Of a stretch of DNA of 49,565 nt, positions 27,373-36,774 are shown piece after piece. The notes under the pieces were generated by a model that made no database searches, was not told the DNA's origin, and worked only from the letters and a program-made list of their open reading frames with translations. The stretch comes from Streptomyces tibetensis (GTDB lineage Bacteria > Actinomycetota > Actinomycetes > Streptomycetales > Streptomycetaceae). The stretch is from assembly GCF_007655005.1 (NCBI RefSeq), contig NZ_SZVW01000036.1:1-49565 (forward strand), written 5' to 3'. The translations under genes were made by a program, and so were the position numbers. Each line of letters begins with the position of its first letter. Positions within the stretch are counted from its first letter, which is position 1.

Positions 27373-27944
27373 TGCCGGAGAAAAACATCGACTTCGGGAA
27401 ATTCGGCGCCCGGGGCATCAAAGGCAGCGACGCCGTCGCGCGCAAGCTCGACGAACTCGCAGGCGGCATCGCCACTCCCGTGACCGCCAAACGCGGCTGG
27501 ATGGCGCGCCTGCACTACCTGACCAAGTCACCCCAGACCCTGAAGGCCGCGCAAGACGCCGGACTCACAGTGACCCACCGGACGCTGAAAGCCTGGCTGG
27601 ACGGCAAACGCCGCCCCTCCAAAACCAACCTCGAACGCATCGACCAGGCATACCGGACGGTGCGCCGCCACAACGTCGCCCGCCACCTCCTCAGGCGACT
27701 CAACCGCGACGGACGCGGCACGCGAGTGGAGATCCACCCGCTCAACCAGTCCCAAGTGCCGCAGCCGCTGCAGCGCGTGGTGGAGTACCGGACGATGAAC
27801 GTGCGCCGCTGGGACCGCATCGTCGGCTCCTGGGCGGCCGGCGACCACCAGAGCCTCGACGCCGCGTGGCAGGACACCATCGTCGACCTCGGCTCGCAGT
27901 GGGGCCAGTACGAGTACGTCACCAACGTCGGCTTCGCCGCATAG
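27372..27944 (+). CDS. tpg: Telomere terminal protein Tpg
   Basis: A 190-aa basic protein matching the Tpg family: start region FGKFGARGIKGSDAVARKLDEL, HTH-like core GLTVTHRTLKAWLDGKRRPS, and C-terminal QWGQYEYVTNVGFAA. Tpg is covalently attached to the 5' ends of linear Streptomyces replicons and primes fill-in of the terminal gap left by replication. The length is close to the usual 184-185. The GTG start overlaps the tap stop (TAGTG), the usual tap-tpg arrangement. Its presence shows the replicon is linear. A terminator shared with the downstream tRNA lies 140 bp beyond. Confidence 0.93.
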
Positions 27945-28005
27945 AGCCCGCGCCGAAAAGTGGTCTTCGGCACCTGCCGGGATGGCGTACGGTGGGGGAT
28001 ACCGA

Positions 28006-28079
28006 CGCGGGGTGGAGCAGCTCGGTAGCTCGCTGGGCTCATAACCCAGAGGTCGCAGGTTCAAATCCTGTCCCCGCTA
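28006..28079 (+). tRNA. Initiator-type tRNA-Met (CAT anticodon)
   Basis: The cloverleaf is readable by eye: acceptor CGCGGGG with CCCCGCT, a D arm around GCAGCTCGGTAGCTCGC, an anticodon stem with three G-C pairs (TGGG-CTCATAA-CCCA), and a T arm CAGGTTCAAATCCTG. Position 1 does not pair with position 72 (C:T), and the GGG/CCC anticodon stem is kept; both are marks of initiator tRNA. No CCA is encoded. A strong terminator follows six bases after the end. I see no integrase gene or duplicated 3' end near it. Confidence 0.93.
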
Positions 28080-28084
28080 CTACC

Positions 28085-28119
28085 GAAGAGGCCCGGACCT
28101 ACACGATCCGGGCCTCTTC
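28085..28119 (+). terminator. tRNA terminator
   Basis: A perfect 13-bp inverted repeat, GAAGAGGCCCGGA (28,085-28,097) with TCCGGGCCTCTTC (28,107-28,119), has a 9-nt loop and follows the tRNA directly. Confidence 0.88.
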
Positions 28120-28231
28120 ACTGCCATCGCGGCCCGCACGGCTGCGATCGGTGGTACGCCGACTTCCAGCCGGAGCCGCCGACGTCGGGTACGCAGCCTG
28201 GAAGTTCATACGTGAGGTACGGGCCCAGAAG

Positions 28232-28589
28232 ATGCGGGCCCACACGCCGGCCCAGCTGCGGATCACGCTCGCCCCGCTCCTCCGAGACGGCTGGAACGCA
28301 CAAACAGATCGGCCGACAAAGAGACCAGGCCGCAGACGTCACCGGCGAGAACCGCCAACGCGGCAGAATCGTCCTGCAGACCAAGCACACCACCGCCGCC
28401 GCCGAAATCGGCCCACCAGAGATGCGCCAGGCCAAAAGCACCGCATGCCCCGCGCACGGAGCCGACACCACAGTCGTGGCCACCAACGGCTCCTCCACCC
28501 GGAACGCCAAAACACGGGGCGAACGCCACCAGGCGCACTGGGTCGACCGGGACCAGCTGCGCCGGTGGGCTCTCCTCAGCGCAACGTAG
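28232..28589 (+). pseudogene. Frameshifted Mrr-like restriction endonuclease domain
   Basis: From the ATG at 28,232 the frame reads MRAHTPAQLRITLAPLLRDGWNAQ. The homologous continuation is one frame over: QIGRQRDQAADVTGENRQ, then RIVLQTKHTTAAAEIG, CPAHGADTTVVATNGSSTR and HWVDRDQLRRWALLSA to the stop at 28,589. The D...QxK pattern (DQAADVTG, VLQTKHT) is the catalytic core of Mrr-type nucleases, which cut modified DNA. One extra A in the run at 28,302-28,304 explains the break. It is either a decayed gene or a sequencing error. The stretches 28,120-28,231 and 28,590-28,750 hold nothing else I can name. Confidence 0.6.
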
Positions 28590-28750
28590 CCGCCACCATC
28601 ACTCACGACCCACAACCAACAACCCAGATCACAGGGCCCGCGTGGCCCGCAGCGCACCCCCCCACGCCAACAACAGACACTGCGCCACACCCTCTCCGTA
28701 CGCGAGAATGAACACGAGTCAGCCCCTCACATATGCCGAGGAACCGCGCG

Positions 28751-31180
28751 ATGACCGCCACTCCCACCGCAACAGAACACACCGGGCGTCCGGTCCTGCG
28801 CACCGACCAACAGGAGGGCCTCGCCAACACAATCCGCCACCTGCGCCACCCACGCACCCGCGGACACGCCGTCTCGGCCTGCGGCACCGGCAAGACCCTC
28901 TTCGCACTACGCGTCGCCGAAGAACTTGGCGTGCGACACCTGGCAGTGGCAGTGCCCAGCCTGGACCTCGTCGCACAGTGGGCGGCAGCGGCCCGCGCGG
29001 ACGGCCGCCAGGAGCCGATGATCACAGTCTCCTCGCTGCGCGCCGAATCACACCCGCTCCTCGCCGAGGCCAAGGTCCACTCGGCCAACGCGGGGGAGTA
29101 CCTGGCCTACTGGCTCGCCCGCCACCCCAAAGCAACGGTCCTCTTCACCTACGACTCGCTGTCCAAGATCGAAGAAGCCCAACACTCCGCCATCTTCCCC
29201 GCCCCCGTCTTCGGCCTGCTCATCGTGGACGAAGCACACGCCACGGCCGGCACCTGGAAGAAGAACTGGACCACACTGCACGACAACGAACGCATCCCCG
29301 CCGAACGCCGCCTCTACCTCACCGCCACCCCCTATGTGTGGGACGCCCCACGCCTGACCGAGCCCCCCACCACCAAGGCGCAGCCCAAACGCACCGCCGC
29401 CACAGCACCGGCCTGGGACGACCCGGCCCTCCTGGCCACCATGGACCAGCCGCAGATCTTCGGCCCCCGCCTGCACACCTACTCCCACGCCGACGCCATC
29501 GATGACGGCGTCCTGGCCGACTACCAGCTCGTCGTCCCCACCATCACCGACACCGAACTACACACCGCGCTCACCGATCCGGAAACCGGACCCACCGCGC
29601 GCCGCACCACCGCCCTGCACCTGGCCATCCTCAAAGCCATGCGCGAGCAGGACCTGCGGCACGTATTCGTCTACTTCCAGCAGATCGCCGACGCCGCCGA
29701 CTTCGCTCGCCAGTTCACCCACACCCTGCGCACCCTCCCCGACCAACTGCGCCCCCACTGGGCAGACGACGTCGTCGTGCAGTCCATCGACGGCACCCAC
29801 AGCCCCCGCCGACGCGCCGACACCATCGCCCGCTTCACCGACGCCGACCGGGCCGTGCTGGCCAACGCCAAGGTCCTCGGCGAAGGGGTCGACCTGCCGG
29901 CCGTCGACGCCGTCGTCTTCGCCGACCGCACCGCCAGCGTCCGCCGCATCGTCCAGGCCCTGGGGCGCGCGCTACGCAAACCCCCCACCCAGGCCACGAA
30001 GACCGCCAGCCTCGTCATCCCCGCCTACGTGCCCCACGGCGCCGACCCCACCGACCTCCTCGGCACCCCCTACGAAGCCCTCTGGCTCGTCACCGCAGCC
30101 CTGCGCCACCACGACCAGACGATCGCCGCCCGCGCCCCCCGGGCCAAGAACACCCATCCCGCCCGCGACTCCCACACCTACATCACCCGCCGCTTCCGCT
30201 TCGACCACACCCTCGACCCCACCGCGATCGCCCGCGCCCTGGACCTGCTCGTCTGGCCCTCCCACGGCGCCGTCCTGTCCGCCCCCCGCCGCGCCGGCCT
30301 AGCCGCCGCCATCCGATACCAAAGCGAACACAGCCACCTGCGCGTAAGCACCGACTACGAGGACGCTTACGGCTACCGGCTCGGGCAATTCATCACCGGC
30401 CAGCGCACCGCCTACCAGGCAGGCACCCTCGATCCGGCATGGATCGCCCAGCTCGAGGATCTCGGCATGATCTGGGACGACCACGAGGCCACCTGGCAAG
30501 GCCACCTGGCCACCGTCGAGGCCTTCCACGCCGAACACGGCCACCTTGCCATCCCCACCCAACTACCCGGCGGCCAGTTCCTCGCCGACCAGCGCGCCCT
30601 GGCCCGAAAGGACCGCCTCACCCCCGACCGCGACAACCAGCTCACAACCCTCGACCCAGACTGGAAACTCCCCTACGGCCCCGACTGGCATCGCAAGTAC
30701 CATCTGCTGCGCCGCCACCTGGAAGCCGGCAACCACCCCAGCACGCTGCGCCGCGACACGGTCATCCATGGAGTGAAGGCGGGCAGCTGGCTGCACCGCC
30801 AGTTCACCAGCTGGCCCGACCTCGGCCCCGGCCAGCGCGATCTGCTCGCCCGCATGGGAATCACCCCCGACCGCGCCCTCCTGGACCAAGAGCACGCCGC
30901 GAACAGTCCGAGCACATCGCGGCGGCGCACGTTCGCGCAGACCACCGAGATCCTCGGGCTCTTCGTGGCACGGTGGGGACGCACCCCTGGCGCCCGAGAG
31001 TGGATCGAGGTGGACGGCGACCGTGTCATGATCGGCCCCTGGCTCGCCAAGGTCCGCACCAAGCTCAACGCCGGACAACTCCCCTTCAGGCAGCAGCAGT
31101 TGCTGTCCCAGGTGCTCGCCGAGCACGGCCTCGAAACGGCGCCCGCGCCCGCGCCTGTCGACTGGACCGAGGACGGCTGA
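28751..31180 (+). CDS. DEAD/DEAH-box superfamily 2 helicase with helicase-associated repeats
   Basis: An 809-aa SF2 helicase. Walker A is SACGTGKT, the DEAH box LLIVDEAHATAGTW, motif III LYLTATPY, and the second RecA lobe ends with motif VI RRIVQALGRALRKP. The C-terminal ~300 residues contain helicase-associated (HA) repeats (for example WQGHLATVEAFHAEHGHLAI then FLADQRALARKDRLTP). The ATG at 28,751 is chosen for GAGGAA 7 nt upstream; an ATG 18 nt earlier is in frame. Large helicases of this kind are common at Streptomyces chromosome ends and on linear plasmids (TtrA is the known telomere-linked one). A link to end transfer or to the adjacent nuclease relic is inference. Confidence 0.85.
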   Translation: MTATPTATEHTGRPVLRTDQQEGLANTIRHLRHPRTRGHAVSACGTGKTLFALRVAEELGVRHLAVAVPSLDLVAQWAAAARADGRQEPMITVSSLRAESHPLLAEAKVHSANAGEYLAYWLARHPKATVLFTYDSLSKIEEAQHSAIFPAPVFGLLIVDEAHATAGTWKKNWTTLHDNERIPAERRLYLTATPYVWDAPRLTEPPTTKAQPKRTAATAPAWDDPALLATMDQPQIFGPRLHTYSHADAIDDGVLADYQLVVPTITDTELHTALTDPETGPTARRTTALHLAILKAMREQDLRHVFVYFQQIADAADFARQFTHTLRTLPDQLRPHWADDVVVQSIDGTHSPRRRADTIARFTDADRAVLANAKVLGEGVDLPAVDAVVFADRTASVRRIVQALGRALRKPPTQATKTASLVIPAYVPHGADPTDLLGTPYEALWLVTAALRHHDQTIAARAPRAKNTHPARDSHTYITRRFRFDHTLDPTAIARALDLLVWPSHGAVLSAPRRAGLAAAIRYQSEHSHLRVSTDYEDAYGYRLGQFITGQRTAYQAGTLDPAWIAQLEDLGMIWDDHEATWQGHLATVEAFHAEHGHLAIPTQLPGGQFLADQRALARKDRLTPDRDNQLTTLDPDWKLPYGPDWHRKYHLLRRHLEAGNHPSTLRRDTVIHGVKAGSWLHRQFTSWPDLGPGQRDLLARMGITPDRALLDQEHAANSPSTSRRRTFAQTTEILGLFVARWGRTPGAREWIEVDGDRVMIGPWLAKVRTKLNAGQLPFRQQQLLSQVLAEHGLETAPAPAPVDWTEDG

Positions 31181-31676
31181 GGCCGCACCGAACCCGCTGC
31201 ATGACGCACCGCTGCCCGCATCCTCGATGACGATGCGGGCAGCCAGAGCCTGGTACAGCAGGCCGACGCGCACCGCGTCCTGGCCGGTGCCGCTGGTGCA
31301 CCGCACCGGCCGCCGACCTCGCCGGCCCGGCAACTCCCCCTCCCCGTCGAGCCGTTGCACAGGTAGCGGGCGCCGGACCGTTGCGCACGACCCGCTCTAG
31401 ACCGGGCCCCGCGGCCCAGCACGGTTGCACCAGGGCGCAGCGCCTCGGCCGGACGAGGTGGAGTCTGCCGCACAGCTCAGCCAGGGTCGGGGCATCCGGG
31501 CAGTCCCAGCGGCACGGGAACCGGTTCGGTGCCGGTGAGACAGCGCTGCAGCACCATCCGGAACCGCTGTGCGCCGACGGGCCGCACGGTGACCTCACTC
31601 CCGTCAAGCCAGCGGCATGACACCCTCCGGCATCTGCACCGCCTATTCTGTGTCAACTCCAGATGTGTTGCATTCC
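31181..31676. other. Intergenic, no supported gene
   Basis: This stretch of about 500 bases after the helicase has only overlapping open frames of low coding character. A minus-strand stretch near 31,490-31,610 (SEVTVRPVGAQRF) hints at an old gene remnant, but I cannot name it. Confidence 0.4.
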
Positions 31677-32256
31677 TTACTTCACCGGCTTCCTCGTCCG
31701 CGCGGACGTTGCAAACTGGTTGTCGATGATGCCCCCGTCCTTCGTTGTTCGTTCCCAGTAGCAGTCCGACAGGTCCCCAGACGTGCGGTAGGTTGCCCGG
31801 CGCGATCTCCCCGACCTCCTCCGACAGATCCTTCTTCTTCGGGTACGCCACCATGCTGTAGGTGCCGTCCGAATGAGTTCGCGTGTAATTGCCCTCGATC
31901 GCGACCAGCGCCGCCTCCGCCCACTTCGGACACAACGAAGGCATCCCTGCGCGTGGGATCTCCTTCTCGTCCTCACTCGGGTCCTGGTTCACTGCCAGCC
32001 ACTCGGCTGGGTCGTTGCCGAACCCCTGCTGGGCGGTCATTGAGTCGCACATGTCTTGGACATACTCGGATGCGGACCCGTAGAGACTGTCGTACTGCCA
32101 CCCCGCCGTGTCTGCCTTCTCGTTGAACCGGCCCTCGGGGAGCGTCCGGATAGGTCGACGTCTCCGCGGGCTCCGCAGGGGGGCTCGGGTGTCTCTGCTG
32201 CGCTGCTGCTCGACACGCTCGCTGTCGGCGATGTCCCTTCTTGTCTCCCTCTCCAC
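31677..32256 (-). pseudogene. Frameshifted secreted/lipoprotein-like hypothetical protein
   Basis: Reading leftward, the frame gives SLYGSASEYVQDMCDSMTAQ, PAEWLAVNQDPSEDEK, MPSLCPKWAEAALVA and EEVGEIAPG. The expected ending TYRTSGDLSDCYWERTTKDG followed by GIIDNQFATSARTRKPVK is in the next frame. One extra base at about 31,793-31,794 (TT on the plus strand) accounts for the shift. The G-x-Y-R-T-S-G-x-L-x-D-C-Y-W-E-R ending is common in small secreted actinomycete proteins of unknown role. The N terminus lacks a clear signal peptide in this frame, so it is probably damaged there too. It has a lower G+C content than its neighbours. Confidence 0.6.
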
Positions 32257-32684
32257 TCGAGCACGATACTCACGAGAAAACGATTTCTCTCTCGACAGTG
32301 AAGTCGCGTGATCACGCCGTCAACCGGGGTCGGCGTGCACCGCCTGGCCGCCTGGGTCCACTGACCGGCAGAGTTGGTGTGACAGGCGTCACTCGTTGGA
32401 GATTAGCCCAGCGTGTGGGCGATTCCTTCGGCCAGGGAAGCCGTGTCGGGCTGGTCGCTCACACAGGGGTGCCATCAGGGGTTTACGTGCGGGCCTTGAC
32501 GGGTCAAGATGGCGCAGCGAAGTGAGCAATCATTTTCTCATCGGTGTCGTAGGGCGTGGACCGTGCGGCCCTGATGGGGATGTGTGCAGACGGCGTCCGC
32601 TGTTCGATATTCCGAACAGTGATCGCAATCTCGAACAATAGTTTGCTCGCCGCCCCAGATCATCCAACGCACTAAGGACGACCT
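32257..32684 (+). promoter_or_regulatory. Upstream region of the arabinose operon
   Basis: A 428-bp region without a supported gene. A perfect 7-bp inverted repeat with a 6-nt centre (CTGTTCG/CGAACAG, 32,600-32,619) lies 66 bp before araB. A second CGAACA follows at about 32,632-32,637. Just after it, GTTTGCTC at 32,641-32,648 repeats the left half of the palindrome found upstream of the GH127 gene. These are candidate operators for the LacI regulator or another sugar-responsive factor. AAGGA at about 32,674 serves the araB GTG. Confidence 0.55.
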
Positions 32685-34364
32685 GTGCACGCAGAGCATG
32701 TTGAATCGACGAGCCTCGACCTCTGTGTCGTCGGGGTGGATTTCGGCACCCTGTCAGGGCGGGCTGTGGTGGTCCGCGTCCGGGACGGTGCGGAGTTGGG
32801 CGTTGCGGAGCACCCGTACCAGCACGCCGTTCTCGACCGGGAGTTGCCCGACGGTACGCCGCTGCCCCCCGACTGGGCCCTGCAGGTGCCCTCGGACTAC
32901 ACCGACGTCCTGCGCACCGCCGTACCCGAGGCTCTCGCCCGTGCCGGAGTGCGGCCGGAGCAGGTGATCGGCATCGGCACCGACTTCACCGCCTGCACGG
33001 TCCTGCCGGTGCTCGCCGACGGCACACCGCTGTGTGAGCTGCCCGAGTACACCGCCCGCCCGCACGCCTACGTCAAGCTGTGGCGCCACCACGCAGCCCA
33101 GGGCCAGGCCGACCGGATCAACGCGCTGGCCGCCGAGCGGAAAGAACCGTGGCTGGAGCGGTACGGCGGCAAGATCTCCTCGGAGTGGGAGTTCGCCAAG
33201 GCGCTGCAGGTCCTGGAAGAGGACCCGGAGATCTACCAGCGCACCGAGCGCTGGCTGGAGGCGGCGGACTGGATCGTCTGGCGACTGTGCGGCGCGTATG
33301 TCCGCAACGCCTGCACGGCCGGCTACAAGGGCCAGTACCAGGACGGGAGTTACCCGTCACCCGACTACCTGGCCGCCCTCCACCCGGACTTCGCTGCCTT
33401 CGTCACCGACAAGCTGGACCAGCCGATCGGCCAACTCGGCGAGGCGGCCGGGCGGTTGACCGCCGAGGCCGCCGCCTGGACGGGCCTGCCGGAGGGCATC
33501 GCGGTCTGCGTCGGTAACGTCGACGCGCATGTGACGGCCCCGGCGGCGGTCGCCGTGGAGCCCGGCCAGATGGTCGCCATCATGGGCACCTCCACCTGCC
33601 ATGTGATGAGCTCGGACCAGCAAGGCACGGTCCCCGGCATGTGCGGTGTCGTCGATGGCGGCATCCTGCCCGGAATGTGGGGCTACGAGGCCGGCCAGAG
33701 CGGCGTCGGCGACATCTTCGCCTGGTTCATCCGCACCAGCCTGCCCGCCGAGTACGCCGAGCGTGCCGCGGCCGCGGGCCAGAGCCCGCACGAGTACCTG
33801 ACGGAGCTCGCGGCCGGGCAGAGCGTCGGCGAACACGGCCTGATCGCCCTGGACTGGCACAGCGGCAACCGGTCGATCCTGGTCGACCACGACCTCAGCG
33901 GCGTCCTCGTGGGCCAGACCCTGTCCACCCGCCCCGAGGACGTCTACCGCGCCCTGCTGGAGGCCACCGCCTTCGGCACCCGCACCATCATCGACGCCTT
34001 CGAGGCCGCCGCCGTACCGGTGAAGGAACTGATCATCGCCGGCGGCCTGACGAAGAACGCCCTGCTCATGCAGATCTACGCCGATGTCACGCGCCGCCCG
34101 CTCGGCGTCATCGGCTCCGCCCAGGGCCCGGCCCTCGGCGCCGCCATGCACGCCGCGGTCGCCGCCGGGGCGTACCCCGACATCCGCGCCGCCGCGCACG
34201 TCATGGGCAAGGTCCGGCGCGGTGTCTACCAGCCCGACCCGGAGCGTGCTGCGGCCTACGAGCGCCTGTACGCGGAGTACCGGGTGCTGCACGACTACTT
34301 CGGCCGAGGCGCCAACGACGTCATGCACCGCCTGCGCCGTATCCGCGTCGAAGCGTCCGCCTGA
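32685..34364 (+). CDS. araB: Ribulokinase AraB
   Basis: A 559-aa FGGY-family sugar kinase. It phosphorylates L-ribulose with ATP, the second step of L-arabinose use. The N-terminal phosphate motif is VVGVDFGTLSGRAVVV, characteristic of AraB; GIGTDFTACTVLPVL, GNVDAHVTAPAAV, MGTSTCHVM and the C-terminal IIAGGLTKNALLMQIYADV are the FGGY domain marks. The start is a GTG at 32,685 behind AAGGA. It is the first gene of an araBAD operon; araA follows after 66 bp. Confidence 0.96.
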   Translation: MHAEHVESTSLDLCVVGVDFGTLSGRAVVVRVRDGAELGVAEHPYQHAVLDRELPDGTPLPPDWALQVPSDYTDVLRTAVPEALARAGVRPEQVIGIGTDFTACTVLPVLADGTPLCELPEYTARPHAYVKLWRHHAAQGQADRINALAAERKEPWLERYGGKISSEWEFAKALQVLEEDPEIYQRTERWLEAADWIVWRLCGAYVRNACTAGYKGQYQDGSYPSPDYLAALHPDFAAFVTDKLDQPIGQLGEAAGRLTAEAAAWTGLPEGIAVCVGNVDAHVTAPAAVAVEPGQMVAIMGTSTCHVMSSDQQGTVPGMCGVVDGGILPGMWGYEAGQSGVGDIFAWFIRTSLPAEYAERAAAAGQSPHEYLTELAAGQSVGEHGLIALDWHSGNRSILVDHDLSGVLVGQTLSTRPEDVYRALLEATAFGTRTIIDAFEAAAVPVKELIIAGGLTKNALLMQIYADVTRRPLGVIGSAQGPALGAAMHAAVAAGAYPDIRAAAHVMGKVRRGVYQPDPERAAAYERLYAEYRVLHDYFGRGANDVMHRLRRIRVEASA

Positions 34365-34430
34365 GCCTTCGCACAGCCCGGCAACGCCCCGCCGGCTCGG
34401 AACACCTCAACGTCCGGAAAGGAACCCATC

Positions 34431-35948
34431 ATGAGCGCATCAGCCCAGCCGTACGCCGACCAGGAGGTCTGGTTTCTCACCGGCAGTCAGGGCCTGTACG
34501 GCGACGACGTCCTGAATCAGGTGGCCGAGCAGTCGCGGAGCATCGCCGAGATTCTCGGCCGTCCCGGCGAGATCCCGGTCCGGATCGTGTGGAAGCCGGT
34601 CCTCACCGACTCCGACTCGATCCGCCGGATGTGCCAGGAGGCGAGTGCCTCCGACACCTGCGTGGGGGTGATCGCGTGGATGCACACCTTCTCGCCCGCG
34701 AAGATGTGGATCGCCGGTCTCAGCGCCCTTGACCGGCCCTTGCTGCACCTGCACACCCAGTACAACCTGTCGCTGCCCTGGCCGAGCATCGACATGGACT
34801 TCATGAACCTCAACCAGGCCGCCCACGGCGACCGCGAGTTCGGCCACATCGAGTCCCGCGTCGGCGTCGACCGCAAGATCGTCGCCGGCCACGCCACCGA
34901 CCTCCGCGTCGTCAGGCGCATAGCGGCCTGGGCCCGCGCCGCCGTCGGCCGCCACGCCTCCCGCACCCTGCGCCTCGCCCGCTTCGGCGACAACATGCGC
35001 GACGTCGCCGTCACCGAGGGCGACAAGGTGGAGGCCCAGCTGCGGTTCGGCTTCTCCGTCAACACCTACGCCGTCAACGACCTGGTGGCCGTCGTGGACC
35101 AGGTCGAGGACAAGGCCGCCGCCGAACTCGCCGCCGAGTACGTCCAGTCGTACGACGTCGTCCCGGCCCTGCGCCCCGGCGGCATCCGCCACGACTCCCT
35201 GCTGTACGCGGCCCGTCTCGAACTGGGCCTGCGGGCCTTCCTCACCGAGGGCGGCTTCACCGCCTTCACCACCAACTTCGAGGACCTCGGCGGCCTGCGC
35301 CAGCTGCCCGGCATCGCCGTCCAGCGCCTCATGGCCGACGGCTACGGCTTCGGCGGCGAAGGCGACTGGAAGACCTCCGCCCTGCTGCGCGCGATGAAGG
35401 TCATGGGCCTCGGCCAGGCCGGCGGCACCTCCTTCATGGAGGACTACACCTACCATCTCGGCCCCGGCACCCCCCGCGTCCTGGGCGCCCACATGCTGGA
35501 GGTCTGCCCGTCCATCGCGGCCGCCCGCCCCCGCTGCGAGATACACCCCCTGTCCATCGGCGGCCGCGAGGACCCCGTCCGCCTCGTCTTCGACGCGGCG
35601 CCCGGCCCCGCAGTCGTCGTCGGACTGTCCGACCTCGGCGACCGCTTCCGGCTCACCGCGAACGCCGTCGACGTCATCGCCCCCAGCGAGCCGCTGCACC
35701 GCCTTCCGGTCGCGCGGGCGGTCTGGAAGCCGCGCCCGTCACTGGCGGAGTCGGCCGAGAGCTGGCTGCTGGCCGGCGCCCCGCACCATACCGTGCTCAG
35801 TTCGGCCGTCGATCTGGAGACGCTCACCGACTATGCGTCCATGACCGGTGTCGAGCTGCTGACCATCGACGAGAACACCAGCACCGATCAGTTCGGCAAG
35901 GAAATCCGCTGGAACGCCGCCTACCACCGTCTGGCGCAGGCCCTGTGA
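34431..35948 (+). CDS. araA: L-arabinose isomerase AraA
   Basis: A 505-aa enzyme converting L-arabinose to L-ribulose, with Mn2+ as metal. Family marks are EVWFLTGSQGLYGDDVLNQV at the N terminus, WMHTFSPAKMWIAGL, HLHTQYNLSLPWPSIDMDFM, FGDNMRDVAVTEGDKVEAQ and the metal-binding region GLGQAGGTSFMEDYTYHL. The length is normal (about 500). AAAGGA precedes the ATG. It is in one operon with araB and araD (25 bp to the next). Confidence 0.97.
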   Translation: MSASAQPYADQEVWFLTGSQGLYGDDVLNQVAEQSRSIAEILGRPGEIPVRIVWKPVLTDSDSIRRMCQEASASDTCVGVIAWMHTFSPAKMWIAGLSALDRPLLHLHTQYNLSLPWPSIDMDFMNLNQAAHGDREFGHIESRVGVDRKIVAGHATDLRVVRRIAAWARAAVGRHASRTLRLARFGDNMRDVAVTEGDKVEAQLRFGFSVNTYAVNDLVAVVDQVEDKAAAELAAEYVQSYDVVPALRPGGIRHDSLLYAARLELGLRAFLTEGGFTAFTTNFEDLGGLRQLPGIAVQRLMADGYGFGGEGDWKTSALLRAMKVMGLGQAGGTSFMEDYTYHLGPGTPRVLGAHMLEVCPSIAAARPRCEIHPLSIGGREDPVRLVFDAAPGPAVVVGLSDLGDRFRLTANAVDVIAPSEPLHRLPVARAVWKPRPSLAESAESWLLAGAPHHTVLSSAVDLETLTDYASMTGVELLTIDENTSTDQFGKEIRWNAAYHRLAQAL

Positions 35949-35973
35949 CCCCCCGTACCGAAGGAGACGACCG

Positions 35974-36705
35974 ATGAGCGTGCGCGTCCGCGACGGGCTG
36001 CGACAGGAGGTCCTGGAGGCGAACCTCGCCATCCCGCAGGTAGGTCTGGCGACCTTGACCTGGGGAAACGTCAGCGGGGTCGACCGGGAGGCCGGGGTCT
36101 TCGTCATCAAGCCCTCAGGCGTCCGCTACGAGGATCTGGCCCTCGACGACCTGGTGACCGTCCGTCTCTCCGACGGCGTGATCGTCGACGGCCACCTGCG
36201 CCCCTCCACCGACACCGAGACCCACCGCTGCCTGTATCTGGCGTTCCCGTCCATCGGCGGGGTCACCCACACCCACTCCACGCACGCGGTCGCCTTCGCC
36301 CAGGCCCGCCGCGAGATACCCGTCCTCGGCACCACCCACGCCGACACCTTCAACGGCCCCATACCCTGCACGCCGGACCTGACCGCCGAACAGTGCGCGA
36401 AGGACTACGAGTACCACACCGGCCACGTCATCGTGGAGATGCTGGAGAGGGATGATCGCAGGGCGAGCGAGGTCCCCGGCGCCCTGGTCGCCAATCACGG
36501 TCCCTTCACCTGGGGCACCGGCGCCCGCAAGTCCCTGGAACACGCGATCATCTGCGAGGCCGTCGCGGACATCGCCCTGCACACCCTGTCCCTCTTCCCG
36601 ACGGCTCCGCCGCCTGAGCACCTCCTGACCCGGCACTACACCCGCAAACACGGCCCCGACGCCTACTACGGCAACCCTGACCCAGGGCTCACCACCTCGG
36701 TGTGA
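35974..36705 (+). CDS. araD: L-ribulose-5-phosphate 4-epimerase AraD
   Basis: A 243-aa class II aldolase-fold epimerase. It turns L-ribulose-5-phosphate into D-xylulose-5-phosphate for the pentose phosphate pathway. Seen: LTWGNVSGVDREAGVFVIKPSG, the zinc ligands in VTHTHSTHAVAFAQA (H99, H101), and TTHADTFNGPIPC. The C-terminal GPDAYYGNP is typical. GAAGGAGA precedes the ATG. It is the last gene of araBAD and ends at a strong terminator. Confidence 0.96.
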   Translation: MSVRVRDGLRQEVLEANLAIPQVGLATLTWGNVSGVDREAGVFVIKPSGVRYEDLALDDLVTVRLSDGVIVDGHLRPSTDTETHRCLYLAFPSIGGVTHTHSTHAVAFAQARREIPVLGTTHADTFNGPIPCTPDLTAEQCAKDYEYHTGHVIVEMLERDDRRASEVPGALVANHGPFTWGTGARKSLEHAIICEAVADIALHTLSLFPTAPPPEHLLTRHYTRKHGPDAYYGNPDPGLTTSV

Positions 36706-36728
36706 CCGCCGTACCCGGAGCCTCGCCG

Positions 36729-36774
36729 GGGGCGGGCTTCATCCGACCCGCCGTGGTCGGATGAAGCCCGCCCC
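36729..36774. terminator. Strong terminator after araBAD
   Basis: A perfect 19-bp inverted repeat, GGGGCGGGCTTCATCCGAC (36,729-36,747) and its complement (36,756-36,774), with an 8-nt loop. It begins 24 bases after the araD stop. Confidence 0.92.

Noticed and set aside
28006..31180. Integrative element inserted at the tRNA gene
   Set aside because: No integrase, excisionase or repeated tRNA 3' end was found downstream.
34440..35699. Long minus-strand open frame opposite araA (419 codons)
   Set aside because: Val/Gly/Ala-rich translation without motifs, fully covered by a canonical AraA.
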